From: CAZAQS01 sp964486825
Lineage (GTDB): Bacteria > Chloroflexota > Anaerolineae > Anaerolineales > UBA4823
Assembly (NCBI GenBank): GCA_964486825.1
Contig: CAZAQS010000013.1
Location: forward strand, 1-40,632
Reading direction: 5' to 3'
Length of the DNA: 40,632 nt
Positions 1 to 8,086 of this stretch are shown in pieces. Under the pieces are notes generated by a model that worked only from the letters and a program-made list of their open reading frames with translations, was not told the origin of the DNA and searched no databases. Each line of letters opens with the position of its first letter. The first letter of the stretch is position 1. The translations under genes and the position numbers were made by a program.

Positions 1-579
1 TATTACGAAGGCTATTCCATGGCCGAAGTGACTTTGCCGGTACGAGTCATGCAACGACTGGGCATAGGAATATTGATCGTTACCAATGCAGCCGGTGCTG
101 TAAGGCCAGATTTCGAGCCTGGAGACCTGATGCTAATCACCGATCATTTAAACCTGATCGGGATGGCAGGTCATTCTCCTTTACGTGGTCCAAACCTGGA
201 CGAATTCGGACCACGATTTCCAGACATGAGCCAGGCTTACGACCGGGAACTAGGCGAACTAGCGCGCCAGGCAGCTAAAGAGAATGGGATTACTCTCCAT
301 GAGGGTGTATACGCGGGATTATCCGGCCCATCATTTGAGACTCCCGCAGACCTGCGCTTTTTAGGATCAACGGGAGTGGATGCCGTTGGTATGTCCACTG
401 TACCGGAGGTGATAACTGCCATTCATGGTAGCCAAAGGGTGCTTGGGATATCTGGCATTAGCAATAAAGCAAACCTGGATGGAAACACGATCACTACCCA
501 TGAAGAGGTACTAGAAGCCGGTCAGAGGATTGTCCCTAAGCTTATGACGATTATTAAAGGTGTCCTACAGAGCATCTAA
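1..579 (+). CDS. Purine nucleoside phosphorylase, 5'-truncated by the window edge
   Basis: Cytoplasmic purine salvage enzyme that splits purine nucleosides with phosphate into base and pentose 1-phosphate. The reading frame is open from base 1, where Y-Y-E-G-Y-S-M-A-E matches the family's substrate-site motif (H-x-Y-E-G). It continues through T-N-A-A-G-A, the L-I-T-D-H-L-N-L segment, G-P-S-F-E-T-P-A (purine-binding Glu) and V-G-M-S-T-V-P-E-V, all typical of the trimeric PNP/MTAP family. Family members are about 260-290 residues, so roughly the first third, including the phosphate loop, lies outside the window. The internal ATG at 19 is inside the conserved motif and is not the real start. It could be a methylthioadenosine phosphorylase relative, but the F-E-T-x-A-D/E pattern favours PNP. 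Confidence 0.93.
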   Translation, partial: YYEGYSMAEVTLPVRVMQRLGIGILIVTNAAGAVRPDFEPGDLMLITDHLNLIGMAGHSPLRGPNLDEFGPRFPDMSQAYDRELGELARQAAKENGITLHEGVYAGLSGPSFETPADLRFLGSTGVDAVGMSTVPEVITAIHGSQRVLGISGISNKANLDGNTITTHEEVLEAGQRIVPKLMTIIKGVLQSI

Positions 580-649
580 CTTTACTGGTGATGTTGGTAT
601 TCCCTCTACTGCCAACAGGGAGAAGGGTTAATTACATTTGAAATAGCAT

Positions 650-1354
650 ATGGAAGAAGCTCTCCGATTCTTTAAGACCTATGAAACCCTTATTTATCTT
701 GGGTTAGGGGGGCTCGCAATATGGGAAATTCGGAAATTCATACTGGCTTGGGAGGAAGTCCGAAACGCAGCTTTTGGTTTAGAACGGGAAAGCGCGCAAG
801 GGCGTCTGAATAGGACAGCCATAATGCTGGTTGTGCTGATGTTGATGGCAACCGCGGAATTTACCTTGGTTTCGTTTGTCGTTCCTGCAGTCCCGGGAGC
901 GACTCCTTTGCACACTCCTACCATTGATTTGTTGGCGACCCCAACAACCACGATTGTAGCTTCGATTTCAGGGACTGAAGAACAGGCAATCGATGCTACT
1001 CCGCTGCCAGTATCGGCCGAAATCGAGTTCGAAAGTGGTTGTGTTCCNNNNNNNNNNATCGTTGAACCAGCCCATGGCGAGAGTGTTAGCGGTCAAATTA
1101 CCCTGGTAGGCACGGTTGACATTCCGAATTTTGGATTTTACAAGTATGAGGTTACCCGGCCTGGAGAATCGATTTGGCTTCCCATTCAAGCTGGCCGGGA
1201 GATCAAGCATGATGAGCCTTTAGGAGATTGGGATACTGCTGTTCTCCCACAAGGCGCCTATCTGCTGCGCCTGGTAGTAAGTGATAACCAGGGAAATGAT
1301 GCTGGAACTTGCGTTATCCAGGTGAATGTCACCTCAACTGGGGATGGAAATTGA
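650..1354 (+). CDS. Membrane-anchored protein with extracellular Ig-like domain, unknown function
   Basis: Not a recognised family. The roughly 234-residue product has a hydrophobic stretch near residues 13-32 and a stronger membrane helix near 57-82. A Thr/Pro-rich linker follows, then a compact beta-rich domain (about 135-230) that begins I-V-E-P-A-H-G-E-S-V-S-G and includes G-x-W-D-T-x-x-L-P-x-G-x-Y-x-L-R. That pattern is common in extracellular bacterial Ig-like or fibronectin-like domains, so the C-terminus is probably outside the membrane. A ten-N gap at 1048-1057 falls between linker and domain. The frame stays open across it, but the true number of missing residues is unknown. No good Shine-Dalgarno precedes the ATG at 650, so the start is tentative. 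Confidence 0.7.
   Translation: MEEALRFFKTYETLIYLGLGGLAIWEIRKFILAWEEVRNAAFGLERESAQGRLNRTAIMLVVLMLMATAEFTLVSFVVPAVPGATPLHTPTIDLLATPTTTIVASISGTEEQAIDATPLPVSAEIEFESGCVXXXXIVEPAHGESVSGQITLVGTVDIPNFGFYKYEVTRPGESIWLPIQAGREIKHDEPLGDWDTAVLPQGAYLLRLVVSDNQGNDAGTCVIQVNVTSTGDGN
1048..1057. other. Assembly gap (10 N)
   Basis: Ten consecutive undetermined bases inside the membrane protein gene at 650-1354. The fixed length of ten, identical to the gap at 3553-3562, suggests a scaffolding placeholder and not a measured distance. Confidence 0.98.
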
Positions 1355-1379
1355 TACATATTTTATTAATGGAGACCGA

Positions 1380-1919
1380 ATGCCAGAAATACAGATCAGA
1401 CCTGCAATCGCGACAGACATACCGGGCCTTATAGCTCTCGACCATCATTACACAAGCGAATACGCATGGCAGATGGACCTCGTAGTGGAAGAGGGTCAAA
1501 TCGCTGTGAACTTTCGCCAGATCCATTTGCCCAGGTCGGTCAAGGTTGAGTATCCCCGCTCTCCTCAAACTTTATTGGTAGACTGGAATAAGCGGTCCGG
1601 GTTGCTGGTAGCAACTCATGAGAACGAACCGGTCGGCTATGTAAGCCTGATGCAAGATATCGCTCCGGCTACCACCTGGGTTACAGATATGGTTGTGATC
1701 AGGCGGTTACGCCGGCAAGGTATCGGTACTAGCCTGATTCTTGCCAGCCAGGATTGGGCACGACAACACGGCACCTACCGGATGGTACTGGAGATGCAGC
1801 CAAAGAACTATCCCGCCTACTGCATGTCTCAAAAGCTAGGATTCAATTTTTGCGGGTATAACGACCAATATTATGCAAACCATGATATCACCTTGTTTTT
1901 TGCAAAGTCCTTGGCCTGA
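1380..1919 (+). CDS. GNAT-family N-acetyltransferase
   Basis: Predicted cytoplasmic acetyl-CoA-dependent acyltransferase of 179 residues; substrate unknown. The acetyl-CoA pyrophosphate-binding motif is visible as R-R-L-R-R-Q-G-I-G-T-S-L after the V-T-D-M-V-V strand. It is followed by the helix carrying W-A-R-Q-H-G and the C-terminal K-N-Y-P-A-Y-x-x-S-Q-K-L-G-F-N-F segment typical of GNAT folds. I chose the ATG at 1380 because GGAG lies 8 nt upstream and the conserved fold (P-E-I-Q-I-R-P-A) begins immediately. A longer frame from 1326 would overlap the preceding gene and adds residues unlike GNAT. Sequence alone does not separate protein from small-molecule acetylation. Confidence 0.85.
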   Translation: MPEIQIRPAIATDIPGLIALDHHYTSEYAWQMDLVVEEGQIAVNFRQIHLPRSVKVEYPRSPQTLLVDWNKRSGLLVATHENEPVGYVSLMQDIAPATTWVTDMVVIRRLRRQGIGTSLILASQDWARQHGTYRMVLEMQPKNYPAYCMSQKLGFNFCGYNDQYYANHDITLFFAKSLA

Positions 1920-1997
1920 GGAAAGCGGATTATTAGAGAGCTTTTTATTGGCTCAATTGGTTTTCCGTCATCGATCTGTATCCTTTTAATTACCGGT

Positions 1998-3911
1998 ATG
2001 ATTGAACTCGTCCTGAATAGTTTCATAGTCCTGAACCAGCTCCTCACAGCCGGGATTGCTATAACCGCGTTCTCCCTGCTGATTTACGCGTTCACCTTTA
2101 ACCTCCGTGACCGGGTGGCGCGTTCATTCGCGATTATCTTGATTTGTGTCGTGGTTGTCTTCGTGGGAGATACCATCGCTACGGTTGCCACTACGCCTGA
2201 GGAAATGACCTACTGGCTCAAGCTCCAATGGGTGGGGATTGTTTTTCTTCCCTCGGCATATTTACAATTTTCAGACGCTCTTCTAGCAACGACCGGGCGA
2301 CCATCGCGTGGCCGGCGCAGATTATTAGTCCGTCTCACATACCTGGTATCCCTGGGTTTCCTGGTCACACTGGCCTATTCCATCCTTGTTGGCCCTTTGG
2401 TCCAGAATGTGGAACCCGCTCCTCACCTGGAACGTACCTGGCTGACGTGGGTTTTCACTGGCTACTATCTGGCGATTATGATCCTGTCATGGATCAACTT
2501 CTACCGTTCTCACAAGCGCACAGTTACCAGCTCCAGCCGTCGCAGGATGCAATATTTATTAGCTGGCTCTCTGGCTCCTGCTCTGGGTTCCTATCCGTAC
2601 CTGTTATTCGGCTCTTCCCTGGCCACTGAGCATCCCATAATCTTTTGGACCTTGGCCAGCATCAGCAATGTAATGGTGTATTTCCTGCTCGTACTGATGG
2701 CGTATTCGGTAGCTTTTTTTGGCGTTCCCTGGCCAGACCGGGTTGTCAAAAGACGGCTATTCAAATGGCTGATGCGCGGGCCGATAGTCGCCGTATTGGT
2801 ATTAGCGCTAACCGTCATGGTACGCCAAACAGGGGAGTTCCTGGGTTTGAAATACTCCGCAGCCGTTCCTATCGTGATGGTAGCCGGTATCCTGATCTTC
2901 CAACATCTGATTACATTGATCGCCCCGCTTTGGGAGCGCTGGCTTTTCCATGGTGGAGACCAGGAAAACATGTATTTGCTGCAAACCTTGGAAGAGCGTC
3001 TCTTGACTTCGGGCGACTTGCGCCAGTTTTTAGAATCCCTGATGGCAGCGGTATGCGACCGTCTACAGGTCTCGCGTGCTTTTGCAGTTGTGCTTAAGCA
3101 GGATGGGTTGGAAATGATCGTCACGGCGGGCAGTGAAGAGTTCAAAGAAGATGAATTTTCAGATGATATCCTTCAAGTTGTAGCACAAAACGGTATTGAT
3201 CAAGGTCTCTTTGCGTGGGGCAATTTTTGGTTGGTCCCCTTATTTAACGAGCACACAGATACCAGTCAACTGATGGGATTACTCGGTATCCTGCGTGGAG
3301 AAGAACAGTACCTGGATGAGGAACACCGAGAAGCCCTTTCACTCCTGGCGCAGCGTGCTTCTCTGGCACTGGAAGACAGGTATAAGCAGCAGCAATTGTT
3401 CTCTTCACTTCAAACCCTTACTCCACAAATGGATCTGGTTCAGCAGCTCCGGGCAGCCGCTCGGTATGATGGAAGTCCAATGCTGGCGTACCCGCCAACA
3501 GGTCTAGAAAATAAGACCGTCTCTAGGTGGGTCAAGGATGCCCTCGGACATTNNNNNNNNNNGAAACTCCATGTCGTCCAGCAGGCCCTCGAAGACCACG
3601 AACGAAATCCAGCCAATGCTTTGAGGGATATCCTGACAAAAGCGATAGACAAGACACGTCCGGAGGGAGAAAGACGTTTCACAGGTGAATGGCTCTTGTA
3701 TAATATTCTAGAGATGAAGTTCATGGAAGGTAAGAAAGTCCGCGAAATTGCTATGCGACTGGCAATGTCGGAAGCAGATCTGTATCGAAAGCAGCGCGTG
3801 GCTATCGAGGCTGTTGCAGCTGCCATTCTTGAAATGGAAAAGACGGCCAGAGAGGAGGAGGATGAGAATTACAGTGTAGAGATAAAGTACCAATCAGAAA
3901 TCAAATCCTAG
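1998..3911 (+). CDS. Membrane-bound sensor with GAF-like domain and C-terminal helix-turn-helix
   Basis: A 637-residue protein with an unusual architecture. Residues 1-310 hold about eight or nine hydrophobic helices, resembling the N-terminal 7TM sensor regions of some histidine kinases. Residues about 330-460 look like a GAF domain (L-x-x-x-M-A-A-V-C-D-R-L-Q-V-S-R-A start, A-L-S-L-L-A-Q-R-A-S-L-A-L-E-D end). Residues about 560-610 form a basic helical segment with a likely helix-turn-helix (F-M-E-G-K-K-V-R-E-I-A-M-R-L-A-M-S-E-A-D-L-Y-R). There is no kinase H-box or ATPase domain and no GGDEF, so the output is probably direct DNA binding from the membrane. A ten-N gap at 3553-3562 lies between the GAF and HTH regions, so true length is uncertain. 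The start has little Shine-Dalgarno support. Confidence 0.75.
   Translation: MIELVLNSFIVLNQLLTAGIAITAFSLLIYAFTFNLRDRVARSFAIILICVVVVFVGDTIATVATTPEEMTYWLKLQWVGIVFLPSAYLQFSDALLATTGRPSRGRRRLLVRLTYLVSLGFLVTLAYSILVGPLVQNVEPAPHLERTWLTWVFTGYYLAIMILSWINFYRSHKRTVTSSSRRRMQYLLAGSLAPALGSYPYLLFGSSLATEHPIIFWTLASISNVMVYFLLVLMAYSVAFFGVPWPDRVVKRRLFKWLMRGPIVAVLVLALTVMVRQTGEFLGLKYSAAVPIVMVAGILIFQHLITLIAPLWERWLFHGGDQENMYLLQTLEERLLTSGDLRQFLESLMAAVCDRLQVSRAFAVVLKQDGLEMIVTAGSEEFKEDEFSDDILQVVAQNGIDQGLFAWGNFWLVPLFNEHTDTSQLMGLLGILRGEEQYLDEEHREALSLLAQRASLALEDRYKQQQLFSSLQTLTPQMDLVQQLRAAARYDGSPMLAYPPTGLENKTVSRWVKDALGHXXXXKLHVVQQALEDHERNPANALRDILTKAIDKTRPEGERRFTGEWLLYNILEMKFMEGKKVREIAMRLAMSEADLYRKQRVAIEAVAAAILEMEKTAREEEDENYSVEIKYQSEIKS
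3553..3562. other. Assembly gap (10 N)
   Basis: Ten undetermined bases inside the membrane GAF-HTH gene, between the GAF region and the C-terminal helical domain. The frame is open on both sides. The length is probably a placeholder. Confidence 0.98.
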
Positions 3912-3937
3912 TCATCATAGCAGAGGTGGTCTTAAAG

Positions 3938-4921
3938 GTGAACAAACACAATAATCCACACTACGACGAAGGACCAATGCCGATAGACGAATCATGGTGG
4001 ACGGCGGTATTGGCAGAAGAGGAAGAACAAGGCGGTAGCTATACCCCGAGGTCAGTATCCTCACCACCGGAAGGTAAATCAGCAGCAACACATTCCCAAT
4101 CTCGGCCTGCCCCCGTAGATTGGGAAAGAGCGCAGAAGATCTACGAAAGCGACGAAACCGTAAACTTGCAAGTTTTTGGTTATAACCGGGGTGGTTTGCT
4201 GGTGGAAGGGGATGGGCTACAAGGTTTTGTGCCTCTCTCGCATTTAATTGGCCTGGCAGGGGAAAAACCTGACCCGGAACAAGGCGATATCCGGATCGGT
4301 CATTTGCTTTCCTCTTACGTAAGCCGCATTCTCAGGCTAAAAGTCATCGAATGTGAACCGGAGCGGGGGAGGGTTGTGCTCTCAGAGCGCGCCGCTCTGG
4401 CAGAGCCGGGAAGACGGAACGAGCTGCTGGACGATTTGAAAAATGGTGACCAGGTACGTGGAATTGTCACCAATATTACAGACTTCGGCGTCTTTGTTGA
4501 CCTTGGTGGGGTAGAAGGCTTGATTCATGTCTCCGAGCTCTCCTGGGGAAGGGTTCGCCATCCCTCGGATGCCGCCAGCCTGGGACAGGAGGTGGAAGCC
4601 TTTGTAATCCAGGTCGATAAGGAGCGCTCCAGGGTAGCCCTAAGCTTGAAACGCTTGCGACCTAACCCCTGGGATACGGCAGAAGACCGTTATCAGACCG
4701 GTATGGTGATCGAAGCAGTCATTACCAGCGTCGTTCCATTTGGAGCATTTGCGCGGCTTGAAGAAGGGTTAGATGGTCTGATCCATATCTCGGAAATGAG
4801 TTCAAGAGGTGAAAAGATCAACCCTCGCGATATATTGACCGAAGGACAACTTCTCAATGTGCGCGTCCTCCAAGTCGACGCCTCCAAACAGCGACTGGGC
4901 TTGAGCCTGGATATCGATTAA
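3938..4921 (+). CDS. S1-domain RNA-binding protein (ribosomal protein S1-like)
   Basis: Predicted cytoplasmic RNA-binding protein of about 327 residues, related to ribosomal protein S1. After an acidic, low-complexity N-terminus of about 60 residues come three OB-fold S1 repeats. The first is divergent (L-L-V-E-G-D-G-L-Q-G-F-V-P-L-S-H). The second and third are canonical: G-I-V-T-N-I-T-D-F-G-V-F-V-D-L with G-L-I-H-V-S-E-L, and A-V-I-T-S-V-V-P-F-G-A-F-A with G-L-I-H-I-S-E-M. E. coli S1 has six repeats, so this is the short form common outside Proteobacteria. Start: AGAGGTGG at 3922-3929 is a good Shine-Dalgarno for the GTG at 3938 (8-nt spacer). The in-frame GTG at 3926 lies inside that site, so I consider 3938 more likely. 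Confidence 0.88.
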   Translation: MNKHNNPHYDEGPMPIDESWWTAVLAEEEEQGGSYTPRSVSSPPEGKSAATHSQSRPAPVDWERAQKIYESDETVNLQVFGYNRGGLLVEGDGLQGFVPLSHLIGLAGEKPDPEQGDIRIGHLLSSYVSRILRLKVIECEPERGRVVLSERAALAEPGRRNELLDDLKNGDQVRGIVTNITDFGVFVDLGGVEGLIHVSELSWGRVRHPSDAASLGQEVEAFVIQVDKERSRVALSLKRLRPNPWDTAEDRYQTGMVIEAVITSVVPFGAFARLEEGLDGLIHISEMSSRGEKINPRDILTEGQLLNVRVLQVDASKQRLGLSLDID

Positions 4922-5010
4922 CGCGATTGAGATTTAATTTCTGGTATCACCTGACCATTTCCAGGTCAATCAGGCCCAGGATTAATTAAATAGGCTCAAG
5001 GGATATTTCC

Positions 5011-5643
5011 GTGGCGAAATGCAATAGCATTGCTAAACCACGCGAAATACCGGAGCTCCGTTGCTATTTCCAAGTGGAGTACCCTGTGAAACCCTGGTGG
5101 GCGATTCCATTCGGAGTTCTATGTGGTTTCCTCGCCGCTGGATTGTTGCTCCTGGCTAGCCGGCCGCCCCGTGGAGAACCAATCCAGCTCCTTGCACCTC
5201 CAACACCGGCGCCTCTGAAGGTTTACCTGGTTGGCGCGGTGGCAGACCCTGGTCTACATGCCATCCCGCCTGGCAGCCGGGTCAAAGATGCGATAGACGC
5301 AGCCGGTGGCCTGCTACCGGAAGCAAATCTTATCGCCATTAACCAGGCAGCATTCGTAGAGGATGGTGACAGAATTTATATCCCGGTTTATTCTCAGACT
5401 CAAGACGATGTACAAGTAGGCGGAATGCCTTCCAATACCGGAAATCTTCTTATCAATATAAATACGGCCTCCCAGGCCGAACTGGAAAAACTACCCGGGA
5501 TCGGTCCAGTTACCGCTGAGAAGATCATCTTCTACCGAAATGAAAATGGATACTTTGCTACTATCGAAAATATTCTGCAGGTACCAGGTATCGGTCCGGT
5601 CACTTTTGAAGGCCTGAAGACACTTATCTGTGTTGAGGAATAG
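5011..5643 (+). CDS. comEA: ComEA-like helix-hairpin-helix DNA-binding protein
   Basis: Membrane-anchored DNA-binding protein of 210 residues; ComEA family members bind double-stranded DNA during natural transformation. One membrane segment lies at about residues 31-50. An SLBB-type domain follows (L-K-V-Y-L-V-G-A-V-x-x-P-G to Y-I-P-V, about 68-127). The tandem HhH region begins I-N-I-N-T-A-S-Q-A-E-L-E-K-L-P-G-I-G and ends with a second V-P-G-I-G-P-V hairpin. Start: the GTG at 5011 has AGGG 8 nt upstream; the cytoplasmic tail of about 30 residues is somewhat long, so a start nearer the membrane segment is possible. No ComEC or ComF neighbour is present, so competence is inferred from family only. 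Its 3' end overlaps the convergent gene by 20 nt. Confidence 0.88.
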   Translation: MAKCNSIAKPREIPELRCYFQVEYPVKPWWAIPFGVLCGFLAAGLLLLASRPPRGEPIQLLAPPTPAPLKVYLVGAVADPGLHAIPPGSRVKDAIDAAGGLLPEANLIAINQAAFVEDGDRIYIPVYSQTQDDVQVGGMPSNTGNLLININTASQAELEKLPGIGPVTAEKIIFYRNENGYFATIENILQVPGIGPVTFEGLKTLICVEE

Positions 5644-6517
5644 CTGGGCTGCTACTTCTGTCTAATAATCGGGCCGAGGACCGGTAGATTAGCGTATACA
5701 TCACCAGGGTAAATACGGCCGAGAATAATGAAACCCCCAGGCTCAGTGGGACCAGGATGAGTGTAGCAGCCAATAAGAGCATCCAGCCGGTTTCCAATAT
5801 TAACGCGACCACTGCTAACAAGAGCAGTGGCGCCAGAAGGATCACCGGGAGAACAGATAGAGCCAGGGTAGCTGCCATTACGAACAGGAATCCCCACCAA
5901 CCCGTCCTGAATACCTGCCAGGCTCTTCGAAAGCTCCTTGCAGGAGTAACCTCCTCGAGCGCCACTGACATCAGCACAAGCAAAACCACCAATCCCAGCA
6001 GGGTATTGACTGGTAAAACACCGATTTGAGTAGCACCACGAAGGAAAATACCAGCAGAGGAACCTCGAAACCACAAATCTGGCAGTACAGGCAATATCCC
6101 GAGAAAAGCCAAAATAAAACCAAACAATGCGCTCAGCTTGAGAATATGAATAAAGCGCCCTTGACCCAGGCCAAGAGCGCTTTTGATCGAGATAGGAGAA
6201 CCATCTGCAGCCATGATAGAAGCTCGCATAGCGGCTGCCTGGAATACCCACGAGCTTGCTGCAGATAACATGACTAGAACCAAGACTCCCGCCAGGATCG
6301 ATAACCAGGCCAGAGGGGATAAGCGATCCAAACCAGGTAAGATCGCGGCTTTAATTCCTGGTAAATCCTGCGAGAGGAGCGCAGCCGCGCCCGATATCCC
6401 CCCCGTCAGTACCAGAGTGGGGATAAAGGCCAAGAACACAGCCAGCATAAGTAACCATAGTTTCCAACAGTGAGTTGTAATCCGCCAGCTCTCTTGAAAG
6501 ATGTCCCCAATACTCAT
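5624..6517 (-). CDS. Multi-pass membrane protein, unknown function
   Basis: A 297-residue integral membrane protein with about six hydrophobic segments. It opens M-S-I-G-D-I-F-Q-E-S-W-R-I-T-T-H-x-W-K-L-W. The pattern 'F-x-x-S-W-x-x-x-x-x-x-W-x-L' followed by long helices, with a mid-protein A-R-S-F-R-R-A-W-Q-V-F segment, resembles the DUF975/GlpQ-membrane-domain-like proteins, but I cannot assign a function. It begins 7 nt after the methyltransferase stop, with AGAAGGG directly against the ATG, so it is probably the last gene of the dcd-methyltransferase unit. The 3' end overlaps comEA by 20 nt in convergent orientation. Confidence 0.75.
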   Translation of the reverse strand: MSIGDIFQESWRITTHCWKLWLLMLAVFLAFIPTLVLTGGISGAAALLSQDLPGIKAAILPGLDRLSPLAWLSILAGVLVLVMLSAASSWVFQAAAMRASIMAADGSPISIKSALGLGQGRFIHILKLSALFGFILAFLGILPVLPDLWFRGSSAGIFLRGATQIGVLPVNTLLGLVVLLVLMSVALEEVTPARSFRRAWQVFRTGWWGFLFVMAATLALSVLPVILLAPLLLLAVVALILETGWMLLLAATLILVPLSLGVSLFSAVFTLVMYTLIYRSSARLLDRSSSPAIPQHR

Positions 6518-6524
6518 CCCTTCT

Positions 6525-7424
6525 TTATCCTTCCTTGGGGTCGGTTGATCTCAACCTCTGCCTGGCCAACTCGATATACTCGGGATTAATATCGTATCCT
6601 ATATACTTTCGTCCGGCTTCAGCAGCTGCTAGACAGGTAGTCCCGCTCCCAACAAAGGGATCCAGGACGACGTCGTCTTTGAAGGTATAAAGCTGTATCA
6701 AGCGCTGTGGAAGCTCGTAAGGGAATGGTGCGGGATGTCCGACCTTTCTGGCCGATACCGCAGGAAACGTCCAGACACTCTTTGTCCATTCTAAAAACTC
6801 GTCTTTCGTGATTGTGTTTTCCCTCCCTTTACCCCGGCGGCTGAAAGTCCCTTTTGAAAAAACGAGGATATATTCGTGTACATCCCGCAGGACCGGGTTA
6901 GCAGCTGATTGCCAGCTACCCCAGGCCGTGGAAGCGCTGGCGCTTGAAGCTTTATTCCAGATGATTTCGCCTCTCATCAAAAAACCAGCCGCCAGGCATT
7001 GTTCAATAATAAAGCTATGCATGGGTATATATGGCTTGCGTCCTAAGTTAGCAATATTGATACACGCCCGTCCGCCAGGAGCGAGCACACGGTGCACCTC
7101 TTTCCATACCCTGCTTAAGAATACGAGATATTCCTCCAGGTTTAGGTCTTCATCGTATTCTTTAGAAGCATTGTACGGGGGAGAAGTCACAGCCAGGTGC
7201 ACGCTGTTCTCGGGCAGCTCGTCCATTCGCTCACTGGATTTGCAAAACAGGGAGTCTACCAACTCAGGAGGTAGAGGGTTTTCAGCAAGGCTCGCACTCT
7301 CCCCTCCGCTATATCCTTCATACAGCCGGCTGGCGTAGAACTTAGTGGAGTCATGGTTGATGCGACCTCTCGTACCAAAGGCGCTTGTCTCCGTTGGCGA
7401 GCGCTTGGCAGCCTTTTTACCCAT
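6525..7424 (-). CDS. Orphan DNA methyltransferase (beta-class, N4-cytosine or N6-adenine)
   Basis: S-adenosylmethionine-dependent DNA methyltransferase of 299 residues. The catalytic motif IV T-S-P-P-Y is at residues 80-84. The AdoMet-binding motif D-P-F-V-G-S-G-T-T is near residue 260, followed by G-R-K-Y-I-G-Y-D-I-N-P-E-Y. The order catalytic motif, target-recognition region, AdoMet motif defines the beta class. S-P-P-Y, not D-P-P-Y, favours N4-cytosine methylation, though this is not decisive. No restriction endonuclease or specificity subunit is adjacent, so it is a solitary enzyme, possibly regulatory or protective. It follows dcd by 23 nt and precedes the membrane protein by 7 nt. The ATG at 7424 has only AGAG directly upstream, so the exact start is uncertain. 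Confidence 0.87.
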   Translation of the reverse strand: MGKKAAKRSPTETSAFGTRGRINHDSTKFYASRLYEGYSGGESASLAENPLPPELVDSLFCKSSERMDELPENSVHLAVTSPPYNASKEYDEDLNLEEYLVFLSRVWKEVHRVLAPGGRACINIANLGRKPYIPMHSFIIEQCLAAGFLMRGEIIWNKASSASASTAWGSWQSAANPVLRDVHEYILVFSKGTFSRRGKGRENTITKDEFLEWTKSVWTFPAVSARKVGHPAPFPYELPQRLIQLYTFKDDVVLDPFVGSGTTCLAAAEAGRKYIGYDINPEYIELARQRLRSTDPKEG

Positions 7425-7447
7425 CTCTTGTCATTTCAATATTGCTT

Positions 7448-8002
7448 CTATAACTTCGGCAAAACGATCGACTGCTGGCCCTGGTACTTGCCTTTTTTAT
7501 CAGCATAAGAGATTTCGCATTCCTCGTCTGCCTCAAAGAATAGAACCTGTGCAATTCCTTCATTTGCATAGATTTTCGCGGGTAAGGGGGTGGTGTTCGA
7601 TATCTCCAGGGTTACATAGCCCTCCCACTCTGGTTCGAACGGGGTGACATTTACGATAATTCCACAACGAGCATAAGTGCTTTTCCCGAGACAGACCGTA
7701 AGCACTTTCCTCGGGATTCGGAAATACTCTACAGTTCTCGCCAGGGCAAAAGAATTCGGAGGGATGATACAAATATCGCCCTTGTAATCTACCATCGAGC
7801 GCGGGTCGAAATGCTTAGGATCAACAACTGCCGAGTAGACGTTCGTAAAAATCTTGAATTCATCATAAACCCGGATATCGTAACCGTAGGATGAGACGCC
7901 ATATGAAATTACCCCATCTCGCACCTGGTTATCTGCATAAGGCTCGATCATTCCACACTCGTTTGCCATCTTACGGATCCAATGATCTGGCTTTAAACCC
8001 AT
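7448..8002 (-). CDS. dcd: dCTP deaminase
   Basis: Cytoplasmic enzyme that deaminates dCTP to dUTP on the route to dTTP; some homologues also hydrolyse to dUMP. The 184-residue length is typical. Visible family motifs are S-S-Y-G-Y-D-I-R near the N-terminus, the nucleotide-binding G-K-S-T-Y-A-R-C-G, and N-V-T-P-F-E-P-E-W-E-G-Y-V-T-L-E-I-S-N with the catalytic glutamate. The C-terminal segment G-K-Y-Q-G-Q-Q matches the lid region. A strong Shine-Dalgarno (AGGAGG) fixes the ATG at 8002. It leads a probable operon with the DNA methyltransferase and a membrane protein. A dUTPase would be needed if the enzyme is monofunctional; none is in the window. Confidence 0.95.
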   Translation of the reverse strand: MGLKPDHWIRKMANECGMIEPYADNQVRDGVISYGVSSYGYDIRVYDEFKIFTNVYSAVVDPKHFDPRSMVDYKGDICIIPPNSFALARTVEYFRIPRKVLTVCLGKSTYARCGIIVNVTPFEPEWEGYVTLEISNTTPLPAKIYANEGIAQVLFFEADEECEISYADKKGKYQGQQSIVLPKL

Positions 8003-8086
8003 TACAACCTCCTGGATAATAGAAAATTTGTTTACTCGTGGAACGCCTGTTTCTCAGTCGAAGACTGGTATTCCAGCTATTTACAA

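Noticed and set aside
4949..4968. Competing inverted repeats ACCTG/CAGGT and TGACC/GGTCA after the S1 gene
   Set aside because: Short 5-bp stems without a T-run; could be random.
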